Assembly (NCBI RefSeq): GCF_009866965.1
Contig: NZ_SPKJ01000042.1
Span: 1 to 33,801, forward strand
Source of the DNA: Propylenella binzhouense
GTDB lineage: Bacteria > Pseudomonadota > Alphaproteobacteria > Rhizobiales > Afifellaceae
DNA length: 33,801 nt
Reading direction: 5' to 3'
A program made the translations under genes and the position numbers. The notes beneath the pieces are model-generated. The model saw only the letters and a program-made list of their open reading frames with translations. It did not search any database and had not been told where the DNA came from. The first letter of the stretch is position 1, and each line of letters opens with the position of its first letter. Below are positions 24,015-32,900 of this stretch, one piece after another.

Positions 24015-25001
24015 ATGAAGAGGGTACTCGCGGGCGCCGCGCTCGTCGCCGCGCTGACGGCCTCGTCGGCCTTCGCGGCCGACAAGGTGGTGCTGCAGCT
24101 GAAATGGGTCACGCAGGGCCAGTTCGCCGGCTACTACGTCGCCGCCGACAAGGGCTATTACGAGGATGCCGGCCTCGACGTGGAGATCAAGCCGGGCGGC
24201 CCGGACACCGCGCCCGAGCAGGTGATTGCCGGCGGCGGGGCCGACGTGATCGTGGACTGGATGCCGGCCGCGCTCGCCGCGCGCGAGAAGGGGCTCCCGC
24301 TCGTCAACATCGCCCAGCCGTTCAAGAAGTCGGGCCTGGAGCTCACCTGCCGCAAGGAGACCGGCATCGCCGGGCCGGCCGACTTCAAGGGCAAGACGCT
24401 CGGCGTCTGGTTCTTCGGCAACGAATATCCGTTCCTCTCCTGGATGTCGAAGCTCGGCATCCCGACCGACGGCAGCCCGAACGGCGTCACTGTCATCAAG
24501 CAGGGCTTCAACGTCGATCCGCTGCTCCAGAAGCAGGCCGACTGCATCTCCACTATGACCTACAACGAATATTGGCAGGTCATCGATGCCGGCATCCCGG
24601 AGAGCGAGCTGGTCGTCTTCAAGTACGAGGACCAGGGCGCCGCGACGCTCGAGGACGGCCTCTACGTGCTCGAGGACAAGCTGAAGGACCCGGCCTTCGT
24701 CGACAAGATGGCGCGCTTCGTCGCGGCCTCGATGAAGGGCTGGCAGTACACCAAGGAGCATCCGGACGAGGCGGCGGAGATCGTGCTCGACAATGACGCG
24801 ACCGGCGCCCAGACCGAGAAGCATCAGAAGCGGATGGTCGGCGAGATCGCGAAGCTTCTCGGCGACGACCCGGCGCTCGACGAGGGCGACTACCAGCGCA
24901 CCGTCGACATCCTGCTCTCGGGCGGGTCGGACCCGGTCATCACCAAGAAGCCGGAAGGGGCGTTCACCCACGCGGTGACGGACAAGGCGAAGACGCTCTG
25001 A
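24015..25001 (+). CDS. NMT1/THI5-like ABC substrate-binding protein
   Basis: ATG 24015 follows a strong GAGAGGAGAG site. The first 21 residues are a signal peptide (MKRVLAGAALVAALTASSAFA). The mature protein is an NMT1/THI5-like type II binding protein: VVLQLKWVTQGQFAGYYVAAD, KGYYEDAGLDVEIKPGGPD, EQVIAGGGADVIVDWMPAAL and GKTLGVWFFGNEYPF are family positions that line the ligand cleft. Aromatic residues and Asp in these motifs usually hold a flat heterocycle such as a pyrimidine, thiamine precursor or flavin. The length of 328 residues is normal. It is the last gene of the three-gene unit and is followed by a strong hairpin. Ligand identity is inference; pyrC nearby is on the other strand and not evidence. 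Confidence 0.9.
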   Translation: MKRVLAGAALVAALTASSAFAADKVVLQLKWVTQGQFAGYYVAADKGYYEDAGLDVEIKPGGPDTAPEQVIAGGGADVIVDWMPAALAAREKGLPLVNIAQPFKKSGLELTCRKETGIAGPADFKGKTLGVWFFGNEYPFLSWMSKLGIPTDGSPNGVTVIKQGFNVDPLLQKQADCISTMTYNEYWQVIDAGIPESELVVFKYEDQGAATLEDGLYVLEDKLKDPAFVDKMARFVAASMKGWQYTKEHPDEAAEIVLDNDATGAQTEKHQKRMVGEIAKLLGDDPALDEGDYQRTVDILLSGGSDPVITKKPEGAFTHAVTDKAKTL

Positions 25002-25026
25002 GGCTTCCTTCCGGCGCTTGCCGCCG

Positions 25027-25051
25027 GGCCTCCGCCGTCGCGGCGGAGGCC
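25027..25051 (+). terminator. Perfect 10-bp stem hairpin after the ABC genes
   Basis: GGCCTCCGCC at 25027-25036 pairs exactly with GGCGGAGGCC at 25042-25051 around the loop GTCGC, 26 bases after the binding-protein stop. It has no T run but is the strongest stem in this gap and probably ends or stabilises the ABC operon mRNA. Confidence 0.6.
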
Positions 25052-25165
25052 GGTCCGGGCCGCCTCGGGCCGGCCGCCGAGCGGTTTGGCCAGCCCGGCG
25101 GGCGGCGCTGCAAGGTGCTGGAATTCCGGGCCCTTCGGCCCCATCTGAGGGCGTCGCCGGCCTCA

Positions 25166-25194
25166 TTGACAGAGCTCCGGCGAGGCCCTAACAG
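25166..25194 (+). promoter_or_regulatory. Sigma-70 promoter of tRNA-Leu
   Basis: TTGACA at 25166-25171 is a perfect -35 box. After a 17-bp spacer comes TAACAG at 25189-25194 as -10. Start of transcription would be near 25201, a few bases before the mature tRNA at 25207, as expected for a tRNA gene. Confidence 0.7.
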
Positions 25195-25206
25195 GGGCGC
25201 GCACCT

Positions 25207-25291
25207 GCCCAGGTGGCGGAATTGGTAGACGCGCAGGTTTCAGGTACCTGTGCCGCGAGGCGTGGAGGTTCGAGTCCTCTCCTGGGCACCA
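25207..25291 (+). tRNA. tRNA-Leu (anticodon CAG)
   Basis: The acceptor stem GCCCAGG (25207-25213) pairs with CCTGGGC (25281-25287), followed by discriminator A and an encoded CCA. The D arm has the AATTGGTAGACG leucine pattern. The anticodon stem CAGGT/ACCTG holds the loop TTCAGGT, so the anticodon is CAG. A long class II variable arm and the T loop TTCGAGT complete the cloverleaf. It decodes CTG, a heavily used Leu codon in this genome. It stands alone, with its own promoter and terminator, at the border between housekeeping genes and the polysaccharide region. Confidence 0.97.
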
Positions 25292-25335
25292 TCCATTTTC
25301 TAAGCACCTCTCTTTATTGTCTTTTTCGCCCTGCT

Positions 25336-25367
25336 ACCCGCACGTGGCATAAGGTGCGGGTGTTTTC
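25336..25367 (+). terminator. Intrinsic terminator after tRNA-Leu
   Basis: ACCCGCAC (25336-25343) pairs with GTGCGGGT (25354-25361) around a 10-base loop and is followed by GTTTTC. This is the only hairpin in the window with a proper T run. It ends 75 bases after the tRNA CCA. The region 25292-25335 between is T-rich. Confidence 0.75.
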
Positions 25368-25404
25368 GTTCGATCCAGGAGCGGCATTCTCCAGGGCACC
25401 GCGC

Positions 25405-25564
25405 ACGCTGCCCTCGCCGCTCCCGCTGTCGTTGCCGGACTTGATCCGGCGATCCACGCTGCCGTCGCCACTCCCGCTGTCGTCGGCGCCGGACCTGATC
25501 CGGCGATCCACGCTGCCGTCGCCACTCCCTCCTGTCGTCATCGCCGGACTTGATCCGGCGATCC
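25405..25564. repeat. Three tandem 51-55 bp repeats with CCGGA-TGATCCGG dyads
   Basis: Copies lie at 25405-25455, 25456-25509 and 25510-25564. Each starts ACGCTGCC and ends with the dyad GCCGGAC(T/C)TGATCCGGC followed by GATCC. Differences are single-base changes and 3-4 bp length changes in the middle. The dyad type is common in intergenic regions of Hyphomicrobiales genomes (established in general, not checked here). The units are directly joined with no spacers, so this is not a CRISPR array. Confidence 0.85.
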
Positions 25565-25598
25565 AGAGTGCGGCAGCCGCGGACCGGAGATCGATGGA

Positions 25599-25619
25599 TG
25601 CCCGGGTCGAGCCCGGGCA
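25599..25619. repeat. Exact inverted repeat TGCCCGGG-TCGAG-CCCGGGCA
   Basis: Eight-base arms at 25599-25606 and 25612-25619 pair around a 5-base loop. Together with the CCGGA-TGATCCGG dyad 35 bp upstream it matches the paired layout of dispersed intergenic palindromes in alphaproteobacteria. It could fold in RNA from either strand. Confidence 0.7.
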
Positions 25620-26023
25620 GGACTCAGAGCAAGCAGCAGGTTCCCCGAACAGAACAAGCGGCCGGCCGGGACGGAACGAGCGGCGGGGCGTCGACCGGAG
25701 CAAGCCGCTGCGCGGCCGGGACAGAGCAAGCGGCAGCGCGCCGGGAGACGCGACCGCCGTGCGGATCGCCCGCCTTCCCACATGAACGCGCCGGACGGGC
25801 AGGTGCCGCAAATTCCCGTCCCGCTTGCGCCTTCCCGACGCCGAGCCGCCATTCCGGACGGGACGGCATATTCGGATTGACTCGCGGTGCACTTCCCCCG
25901 ATTCTGCGGCCGCCTTGGTGCAGTGCAACATCGCGGGGCGGCGAGGCGGCGCCGATCCTCGCTCAGGTGCTCGGCAGCGGTTCGAAGTTCCGTCATATCC
26001 TTCTTCTCAGGACGAGAGGCCAG

Positions 26024-26869
26024 ATGACCGAGAAGAACCTTCGACACAGGCTCGTGCAGGCCATCGTCTATGCCGACGAGCTTCCCTTCGTATACGTCCA
26101 GAATCCGAAGGTGGCCTGCACCACCATCAAGACCGCTCTGTGGGAATATGTGGACGCGGAGCGCGGCACCTCCACGTTCGGGGGCAGTCCTCACGCGCGG
26201 GCGGAAAGCCCGTTCGTGAACATATTGCGTAACGAGTACGATTTCGAGGCGTTTTCGGCCAAGCCGATCGTAACAATGGTTCGCAATCCTTACGCGCGAG
26301 CGGTTTCCGCATACGAAAACAAGATCGGCTATCTGCCCCGCCGGCTGGACCAGGTCTGGAATCGGTTCTGTGAGATTCATGCTGTCGACGCATCCTTGAC
26401 GAAGGCGGAATTCGGGTTCGTTGACTTCCTGCGGACCCTGGCCACTGGCGTGGATCCGGCTGAGTTCGATCAGCACTTTCGGCCGCAGTCCATCGGACTG
26501 TTCTACGATTCCGTCGACTACACCTTCATTGGGCGGGTCGAAGAGGCCGATGCGACCTTCAAGTTCATGAACAGCCTCGGTCTTCGTGTCGAGAACAAGG
26601 TTCTTGGTGCGACCAAGAAGACCAAGCGAACGGAAGATTACTACGACGACGAGGCTGTCGAACTGGTGAAGTCGATCTATGCCGACGATTTCCGGCTGTT
26701 CGGCTATTCGACCGAGCTGAGCGAATTGCGGGAGTTCGGCGATTTCCTGCCGCCCGAGCGACCTGGCGAACTGATCGATCTGATCCGGGAGAGACGGAGT
26801 CCGACGGCGCCGCAGGCGGTCCGGTCGGAGCCCTCCCTCGGTCGGAGCGGAGCGGGGATTGCACGCTGA
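26024..26869 (+). CDS. Sulfotransferase family 2-like protein (surface glycan sulfation?)
   Basis: ATG 26024 gives 281 residues. The predicted 5'-phosphosulfate-binding motif is at residues 27-36 (NPKVACTTIK) and the 3'-phosphate motif at 86-97 (VRNPYARAVSAY), as in carbohydrate sulfotransferases that use PAPS. The C-terminal 40 residues are Arg/Pro-rich and probably disordered. The gene is markedly lower in G+C than its surroundings (30 of 60 bases at 26221-26280), which suggests transfer. It opens the polysaccharide region after the tRNA, on the same strand as rmlA and the large glycosyltransferase. The acceptor is unknown; sulfation of a surface glycan is inference. Some members of this fold are not sulfotransferases at all. 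Confidence 0.78.
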   Translation: MTEKNLRHRLVQAIVYADELPFVYVQNPKVACTTIKTALWEYVDAERGTSTFGGSPHARAESPFVNILRNEYDFEAFSAKPIVTMVRNPYARAVSAYENKIGYLPRRLDQVWNRFCEIHAVDASLTKAEFGFVDFLRTLATGVDPAEFDQHFRPQSIGLFYDSVDYTFIGRVEEADATFKFMNSLGLRVENKVLGATKKTKRTEDYYDDEAVELVKSIYADDFRLFGYSTELSELREFGDFLPPERPGELIDLIRERRSPTAPQAVRSEPSLGRSGAGIAR

Positions 26870-26947
26870 CGGTCGCGCGGGACGGAGCGGATGGCGGGCG
26901 AACGGGATCCGGCGCGGTGACGGTGGTCCGCGCTCCCGCTTTCGGTG

Positions 26948-26965
26948 CGCGCGGCATGCCGCGCG
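26948..26965. repeat. 18-bp perfect palindrome in the gap between two sulfotransferase genes
   Basis: CGCGCGGC, then AT, then GCCGCGCG, with no mismatch. It lies 140 bp upstream of the next gene start. A second perfect palindrome of 16 bp, TTCCGGCC/GGCCGGAA, is at 27022-27037. Together they could be operators or mRNA hairpins. No terminator T run follows. Confidence 0.6.
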
Positions 26966-27021
26966 AGCGCAGGCTGCTTTCCGTTTCGGCGACCCTCTGG
27001 TACGCCGCGGCTGCAGCGCGG

Positions 27022-27037
27022 TTCCGGCCGGCCGGAA
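27022..27037. repeat. 16-bp perfect palindrome upstream of sulfotransferase 2
   Basis: TTCCGGCC followed directly by GGCCGGAA, ending 68 bp before the ATG at 27106. It is the second perfect palindrome within 90 bp of this 236-bp gap. Confidence 0.55.
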
Positions 27038-27105
27038 GCGGACGGGGCGGATTCGCGCGTGCCGGCCTGCGCCGTCTCGGGCCGACTTCGGGGAATGAAG
27101 ACTGA

Positions 27106-27927
27106 ATGCCGAACCGAGAGAATGTCACGTCCCCGATCTCGCTGATGGGCTATGGCCGGTCGGGAACCTCCATGCTGGCGAGGGCGCTGGGGGCCCATCC
27201 CGAGATCGACATGGTCGGGGACACGACGAACCTGATCTTCACGATGCGGCGTGCATTCGACCAGATCGAGGGGATGACGCGGCTCGGCGCCGGGTCGCTC
27301 GCAGACGCCGCCTCCGAGCAGATCCGCAGGACGATAACCGAGCTCTTCCCGTCGGATCGGCCGGTCTGGGCCCAGCGGCCGATCGGCACGCCCCAGGTGA
27401 CCTGGGAGTTTTCGACGCTCGGCCTCTTCATGGACTGGTACTGGTCCGCTTACGGCGCGATCTTCCCGGACGCCGTCTCGATATCCGTCGTCCGCCACCC
27501 GTTCGACGTCTATCTCAGCGCGAAGAGCTACTGGAACGCGGCGGACGCCGACATATGGCGGACCATGACGATCATGTACCGGCTGCTTGCGCATCGGAAT
27601 GCGCGCATCCGGAAGTGCTTCATGTTCGAGGCACTCGTCGAGGACCCCGAGAGCGTCGTCGGCGAGATACTCGCCCTGGCCGGGCTCGAATTTCACCCGG
27701 CGATCCGCCCCGTGCTCGGCACGGTGCACGTGCCGAGCGGGCGCGCCGAGGTCGAAGGCCTTTCATACGAGGCGCGGAGGGAGTCGCGGTTCTCGTATGC
27801 CGATCTATGGCCGGAAGTCGCCGAGCTCAACTCACGGGGCGCCGCGGAGGCGCTCGAGTGCTACCGGCACGTGCTCGAGGCGTTCCAGCTCCGGACGGAG
27901 CCCGCACTGGCGGCGGTGTCGGACTGA
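27106..27927 (+). CDS. Sulfotransferase family 3-like protein
   Basis: The 273-residue product starts at ATG 27106. Its N-terminus has the PAPS-binding P-loop-like sequence GYGRSGTSMLARAL (residues 15-28), and VVRHPFDVYLSA at 128-139 is the second cofactor motif, followed by the EALVEDPESVVGEILALAGLE stretch (about residues 180-200) typical of PF13469-type enzymes. This is a different subfamily from the genes at 26024 and 29124. Its G+C is close to the genome average, so it may have a separate origin from the other two. The next gene, rmlA, follows after 78 bp. A role in sulfating a surface polysaccharide is inferred from the neighbours only. Confidence 0.82.
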   Translation: MPNRENVTSPISLMGYGRSGTSMLARALGAHPEIDMVGDTTNLIFTMRRAFDQIEGMTRLGAGSLADAASEQIRRTITELFPSDRPVWAQRPIGTPQVTWEFSTLGLFMDWYWSAYGAIFPDAVSISVVRHPFDVYLSAKSYWNAADADIWRTMTIMYRLLAHRNARIRKCFMFEALVEDPESVVGEILALAGLEFHPAIRPVLGTVHVPSGRAEVEGLSYEARRESRFSYADLWPEVAELNSRGAAEALECYRHVLEAFQLRTEPALAAVSD

Positions 27928-28005
27928 TGGTGCAGAACGGCGCCGCTGCGGAGCGGGGCGCGGCCGGGCAGAGACGAGGCAGAGTGGACCGAAAGGGGAT
28001 CTTCG

Positions 28006-28905
28006 ATGAAGGGTATCGTGCTTGCGGGTGGAAGCGGTACGCGTCTGCACCCGATTACGATGACGATCAGCAAGCAGATCCTTCCAGTCTACGACAAGCC
28101 GATGATCTACTATCCGCTGTCGACGCTGATGCTGGCAGGAATCCGCGACATCCTGATCATCTCGACGCCGCGGGACCTGCCGCTGTTCCAGGGGCTCCTC
28201 GGCGACGGCTCGAAATGGGGGGTGCGGCTCGATTATGCGGAGCAGCCGCGGCCGGAGGGACTGGCCCAGGCCTTCCTGATCGGTGAGCGCTTCATCGCCG
28301 GCGATTCCTGCGCGCTGGTCCTCGGCGACAACATCTACTACGGGCACGGCCTGTCCGCGATGCTGCGGGAGGCGGTCATGCGGCAGCAGGGAGCGACGGT
28401 GTTCGCCTACTGGGTGCGCGACCCCGAGCGCTACGGCGTGGTGGAGTTCGACGAGGCGTTCCGGGCGCTCTCGATCGAGGAGAAGCCGAAGGTGCCGCGT
28501 TCGAACTGGGCGGTCACGGGGCTCTATTTCTATGACAACCAGGTCGTGGACCTCGCCAAGGAGGTCCGGCCATCGGCCCGCGGCGAACTCGAGATCACCG
28601 ACCTCAACGGACTCTATCTGCAGCAGGGCGCGCTCAACGTCGAGCGGCTCGGGCGCGGCTATGCCTGGCTCGACACGGGCACGCACGAATCCCTCCTGGA
28701 AGCCGGCGAGTTCGTGCGCGCGATCGAGCATCGGCAGGGGCTGAAGATCGCCTGCCTCGAGGAGGTTGCATACGAGATGGGCTTCATCGACGGCGAGCAG
28801 GTCGGCAGGCTCGCCCGCGAACTGGGCAAGTCGGCCTATGGGCAGTATCTCGCCGCATTCGCGGCACAGCTGCCCGTCCGCGGGGCCGCCGTCCGCGTCG
28901 CATGA
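28006..28905 (+). CDS. rfbA: Glucose-1-phosphate thymidylyltransferase (RmlA/RfbA)
   Basis: The 299-residue enzyme makes dTDP-glucose from dTTP and glucose 1-phosphate, the first step towards dTDP-L-rhamnose and other deoxysugars. The nucleotide-binding signature [11 protein letters not shown] is at residues 8-18, followed by [17 protein letters not shown]; the metal-binding Asp is in [10 protein letters not shown], and [20 protein letters not shown] and [13 protein letters not shown] complete the active site. The length is that of standard RmlA. ATG 28006 follows AAAGGGGATC. rmlB, rmlC and rmlD are not in the window, so they must be elsewhere or beyond the right edge. It sits between sulfotransferase genes and near the large glycosyltransferase, pointing to a rhamnose- or deoxysugar-containing glycan. 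Confidence 0.95.
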   Translation: MKGIVLAGGSGTRLHPITMTISKQILPVYDKPMIYYPLSTLMLAGIRDILIISTPRDLPLFQGLLGDGSKWGVRLDYAEQPRPEGLAQAFLIGERFIAGDSCALVLGDNIYYGHGLSAMLREAVMRQQGATVFAYWVRDPERYGVVEFDEAFRALSIEEKPKVPRSNWAVTGLYFYDNQVVDLAKEVRPSARGELEITDLNGLYLQQGALNVERLGRGYAWLDTGTHESLLEAGEFVRAIEHRQGLKIACLEEVAYEMGFIDGEQVGRLARELGKSAYGQYLAAFAAQLPVRGAAVRVA

Positions 28906-29070
28906 GAGGCGGCGGACAATGCGGCTCCGCCATTCGCAGGTCGGAACGGGATCCGCAGAGTTCGCGGCGGGAGGAGGGGGATCGGCGGCGGCCGGACGCC
29001 CTCCCACGTTTCTGCGCCGCACCGGACCGGCATTGACACTGGTTGAGGCGGTGGCTATCGACCTTCAAAG

Positions 29071-29096
29071 AAATTTGGCGGTCCCGCCGCAATTTT
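29071..29096 (+). terminator. Hairpin with A- and T-rich flanks between rmlA and sulfotransferase 3
   Basis: GGCGG (29077-29081) pairs with CCGCC (29084-29088) over TC, and the flanks AAATTT (29071-29076) and AATTTT (29091-29096) extend the stem with a small bulge. The T run makes it resemble an intrinsic terminator 165 bases after rmlA. It can also be read on the opposite strand. It argues that the next gene starts after it. Confidence 0.45.
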
Positions 29097-29123
29097 CCTC
29101 GGTTTAATTGGACATGGGACGAC

Positions 29124-29900
29124 ATGCTGCCGAAGACTTCAGCTGAATTGCGGGCGATGATCGACCAGATGCGCGCCTCGGGCGAGCTTTGGGTATTTCA
29201 GCATATTCCGAAGACGGCAGGGAGTTCGATTGCAGCAGAGCTGTCTCGGAGCAATATCATCAGGTACAGGAACATTTATATTACCCCTGAGACATATCTT
29301 TCCGCGGCGCGCAAGACAGATCTTCTTGAGACGCAGATCGAGGTCACGTTCGGCGAGGTGGACCCGCAATCGCTCGACTGCGTGTCCGGGCACTTCATGC
29401 GCAGGCATGTCGAGACCATCGCGCGCCACCGGCCGGTGCGGCTGTTCACCTATGTGCGGGATCCCGTCGAGCGCATCATCTCGGAATATCGCTATTCCCT
29501 GACGCCGAAGCATCCGCCGCACGAGAAGTTCGCGGCCCAGTTTCCCACGATCTATGATTTCGTCGAGGCGCCGATCTCGCAGAACCTTCTTGCGAACTAC
29601 ATCTGTGCGGATCGCGACTCGTTCTCCGATCTCGATGAACGGCTCGCGGAGTTCGCCTTCGTCGGCACCTTGCGGCAATATCAGATGTCCTTCTTTCTGA
29701 TGATGTCGTTCCTGGGCGATCCGAGGCTGCCAGCGGTCCACGAGCGCAAGACGGAGAGCACGGAGCAGAACCGGGTCGAAGTCACGCCGGAGCTTCAGGG
29801 CCTCATCAGGAAGCGGAACGAGGTCGACTACTGCATCTACCGGAAGGCGGTCGAAGACCTCAGGGCCAGCCGTGACGCCATCATGGGCCTGAGGCAATAG
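29124..29900 (+). CDS. Sulfotransferase family 2-like protein, low-GC
   Basis: ATG 29124 gives 258 residues. The frame is open back to a TTG at 29043, but that start has no ribosome site and would place the hairpin at 29071-29096 inside the gene, so the ATG is preferred. The PAPS motif is FQHIPKTAGSSI (residues 25-36), and the second motif YVRDPVERIISEY is at 110-122. The first part is very low in G+C for this genome (28 of 60 bases at 29221-29280), while the later part is closer to average, which suggests a transferred or mosaic gene. It precedes the large glycosyltransferase by 30 bp and is likely co-transcribed with it. Activity and acceptor are unproven. Confidence 0.8.
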   Translation: MLPKTSAELRAMIDQMRASGELWVFQHIPKTAGSSIAAELSRSNIIRYRNIYITPETYLSAARKTDLLETQIEVTFGEVDPQSLDCVSGHFMRRHVETIARHRPVRLFTYVRDPVERIISEYRYSLTPKHPPHEKFAAQFPTIYDFVEAPISQNLLANYICADRDSFSDLDERLAEFAFVGTLRQYQMSFFLMMSFLGDPRLPAVHERKTESTEQNRVEVTPELQGLIRKRNEVDYCIYRKAVEDLRASRDAIMGLRQ

Positions 29901-29930
29901 GGTCGGGGTCAACGCCGCGCGAGGTGGGCC

Positions 29931-32900
29931 ATGGTGCAGTCGGACGGTCGAATCCTCGCCCTCTTGACTGAGTTCTTCGACGAAGGCTTCTACCGGCGGC
30001 AGCTCGGGCGGGCCGGCGCGGGCGAGGACGCCCTGTCGCACTATCTGGAGCGCGGCTGGCGGCTGGGGCTCGATCCGAGCGTCCGGTTCTCGACCTGGCA
30101 TTATGTCCTCGACCATCCGGACGTGGCGGCCGCCGGGGTCAATCCGCTCCTCCACTACGTGACCGCCGGCCGCCACGCGAAGCGCCTGGTGCGGGACGCC
30201 GACGGCTTCGTGAACGCCGCCCTGGTCGAGATCGACGAGGGGACCGTCCGCACCTATTTCGACGACGCGTTCTATCGGGCCCAGCTCCCGCCGGGCGAAG
30301 GGCCGGCCGATGCCTGGCTGCACTTCCTTCAGGACGGATGGCGCAAGGGGCTCGATCCGTGCGCAGGATTCTCGACGGGACGCTATCTCGCCGGGCATCC
30401 CGACGTCAGGCGCGCCAGGATCAACCCGCTCCTCCACTACATCCTCTACGGGCTGGCTGAGGGGCGTGCGACCTGGCCGTCCGAAATCTCGGTCTTTTCC
30501 GGTCTGGAGCGCGTCAGGGAAGCCTTCGACGCGGAATTCTACACAAGCACCTACGGCCTCGCCGCCCGCGACGCGGCGAACCCGTTCATCCATTTCCTTA
30601 GCGAGGGCTGGCGGCTTGGCTTCGATCCGAGCCCCAACTTCTCGACCATCACCTATCTCGCGCGCTATCCCGACATCCGGAAGGGCGACATCAATCCGTT
30701 CGTGCATTTCATCCTGAACGGACGCGAGGAAGGGCGGATCGGAGGCCTCGCCGGCGCGACCCGCGCCGCGCTCGAGGAGGCGGTGGAGAAGGTCATCGCC
30801 TGCGGGAGCCCGCCCCGTTCCCTGGTCGGGGCGCGGACGGAAGACCGGCTCCGGCCGTCGGAGCCCGATTCCGATCTCGCGCTGCTCCGCCGCCGCCGCG
30901 ACCGCTTCCTGATCGAGCGGCTCGGCAGGTTCGACGCCGGGATCTATCGCATGCAGGCGCGGGCGCACGGGATCGAGCTTGCCGAGGACGCGGACGCGCT
31001 CGACCACTACCTCCGGGTGGGGGAGGCGCTCGGGATGAAGCCCGACGGCCTCTTCGACACCGCCTTCTACCGCAAGCTCTACGGCCGGCGCTTCCGCGCC
31101 GGCTGCTCGGTCTACGCTCATTTCCTCCTGAACCGGCACCGCGATTTCGTCTTCGCCAATGTCGAGGATCTTCATTTCCGCGTGGCGCAGGTAAGGCAGT
31201 GCGCACTGTTCGATCCCGACCGCTACCGCGCTGCGCTCGGCCTCGACCCGGCCGTCGACGCGCATGTCCACTATGCCCTCTCGGGAAGCGTCAGCGAGGC
31301 TACGTTCGGGGACGAGTTCGACACCGGCTACTACGTCTCGCGCTATCCGGACATCGCCTATTCGGGGATGAACCCGCTGGTCCACTTCGAACGCTTCGGA
31401 CGCAACGAGGGGCGGGCCGGCACCCCGGGACGGCCGTCGGTGGCGCCCGGCGAGAGCCCGGGCCCGGCAATGGAGGATTTTCCGGGCGAGAGCACGGGCA
31501 TCGCGGTCGTCTCCCACGAGGCGAGCCGGACGGGGGCTCCGATCGTGGCGCTCAACCTTGCGCGCCAGCTCGCGAAGCGCCACAGGGTGGTCGCGATCAG
31601 CGGGGCCGACGGCCCTCTGGCGGAGGCCTTCCGCGAAGCGTCGGGGGCCTATGTCGACGGCTTCCTGTGGGGGGCCGCCGGCGGCGAGACGCTCCGCGAG
31701 GCGTACGGCGAGAGCCGGCCGCTCGCCTGCATCGTGAATTCGATCTGCAGCGATATCATGATCGACGTGGCGCACCGCGCCGGCGTCCCGGTCATCTCGC
31801 TCATCCATGAATTCGCGAGCTACGCCTATCCGGCGGGGACGGTCGCATCCGCGGTGCAGCGATCCGACGTGACGGTCTTCCCGGCGGAACTGGTGCGCGA
31901 CAGCTACGTGGAGGAGTGCACGCGCTTGGGCCTCAAGGCCCGCAACGACAAGGTCGCCGTCTTCCCCCAGGGCAAGAACACGGCCGGCGCGGCCGCCGCC
32001 GGCGCCAACGCGGAGCTTTCCCGCCGCCTCGGAATCGTGCCGGGATGCAAGCTGCTGCTCGGCGCGGGGTCGGTCGAGTTCCGGAAGGGCGTCGACATCT
32101 TCATTCAGACGGCGGCGGAGATCAATCGGACCGCCCCGGGCGAGTGGCGGTTCGCCTGGATCGGGGGCGGATACCGGCCGGACACGGACAAGGTCTATTC
32201 CGTCTACCTCAAGGAACACGTGCAGCGTTCGGGGCTGACGGGCGTCTTCAGGTTCATGGAGCCGGTCCCGACCCTGGAGCCCGTGCTGGCGGCATCGACG
32301 GTGTTCTTCCTGTCCTCGCGTCTCGACCCGTTCCCGAACGTCGTGCTCGACGCCCTCGAATGCCGCGTTCCCGTCGTCTGCTTCGAGGGCGCGACCGGCG
32401 CGTCGGACCTCGCCAAGCAGTTCCCCTTCGCGGTGACCAGCGTCTCCCATCTTGACCCGGCGCCGGCGGCGCAGGCGATCATCCGGATCGGGCGCGAGAT
32501 CGAGAGCGTGCGGGCCGCCTTCGCCGCGAGCTACGAGACGCTGCTCGAGACGATCTCGTTCGAATCCTACGCCCGGCGGGTCGAGAGCCTGATCTCGGTC
32601 GCGACGGCGAACATGCAGGCGGCGGAGGCGATCGCGGGCGAACTCGCGGAGCGGGACTTCGAGACGATCGCCGACCTCTGCGCGCTCTGCGCCGGATTCG
32701 GGTCCGATCTTGACCTCTACGATGTCGGCGAACTGGTCGAGACCCTGTCGGGCGTGCTTGCCGATCCGGATCTCGGCCCGCTGCTTGCGCGGTTCCGCGC
32801 CGAGGATTGCACGGATCCGCTCCGCCTCCCGGTGCCGACGGCCGATGCGTCCGGCTGGCCTTCGCCCGGCGAGGCGAGCGGCTACCGTGCCGCGCTCGAG

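Larger units (their letters stand above)
25292..26023. other. 730-bp non-coding, repeat-rich stretch after tRNA-Leu
   Basis: No convincing gene is present. In order it holds the tRNA terminator, three tandem 51-55 bp repeats (25405-25564), an exact dyad (25599-25619), a run of degenerate 22-28 bp units sharing a GARCRAGCGGC-like core (about 25649-25745), and a short plain leader before the sulfotransferase gene at 26024. Open frames across it are low-complexity Arg/Ser/Pro products of the repeats. A weak ribosome site (GAGAGG) precedes the next gene. Confidence 0.7.

Noticed and set aside
25405-25564. CRISPR array
   Set aside because: The three units are joined head to tail without spacers, each unit is 51-55 bp with internal changes, and no cas genes are present.
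25550-26023. N-terminal extension of the first sulfotransferase gene into the repeat region
   Set aside because: The frame is open, but the added residues are encoded by the repeats and have no family match; ATG 26024 with GAGAGG upstream gives a normal start.
26917-27105. A 62-codon GTG-started frame abutting the ATG of sulfotransferase 2
   Set aside because: The product is Arg/Ala/Gly-rich, has no ribosome site, and overlaps both palindromes. Chance open frame is more likely.
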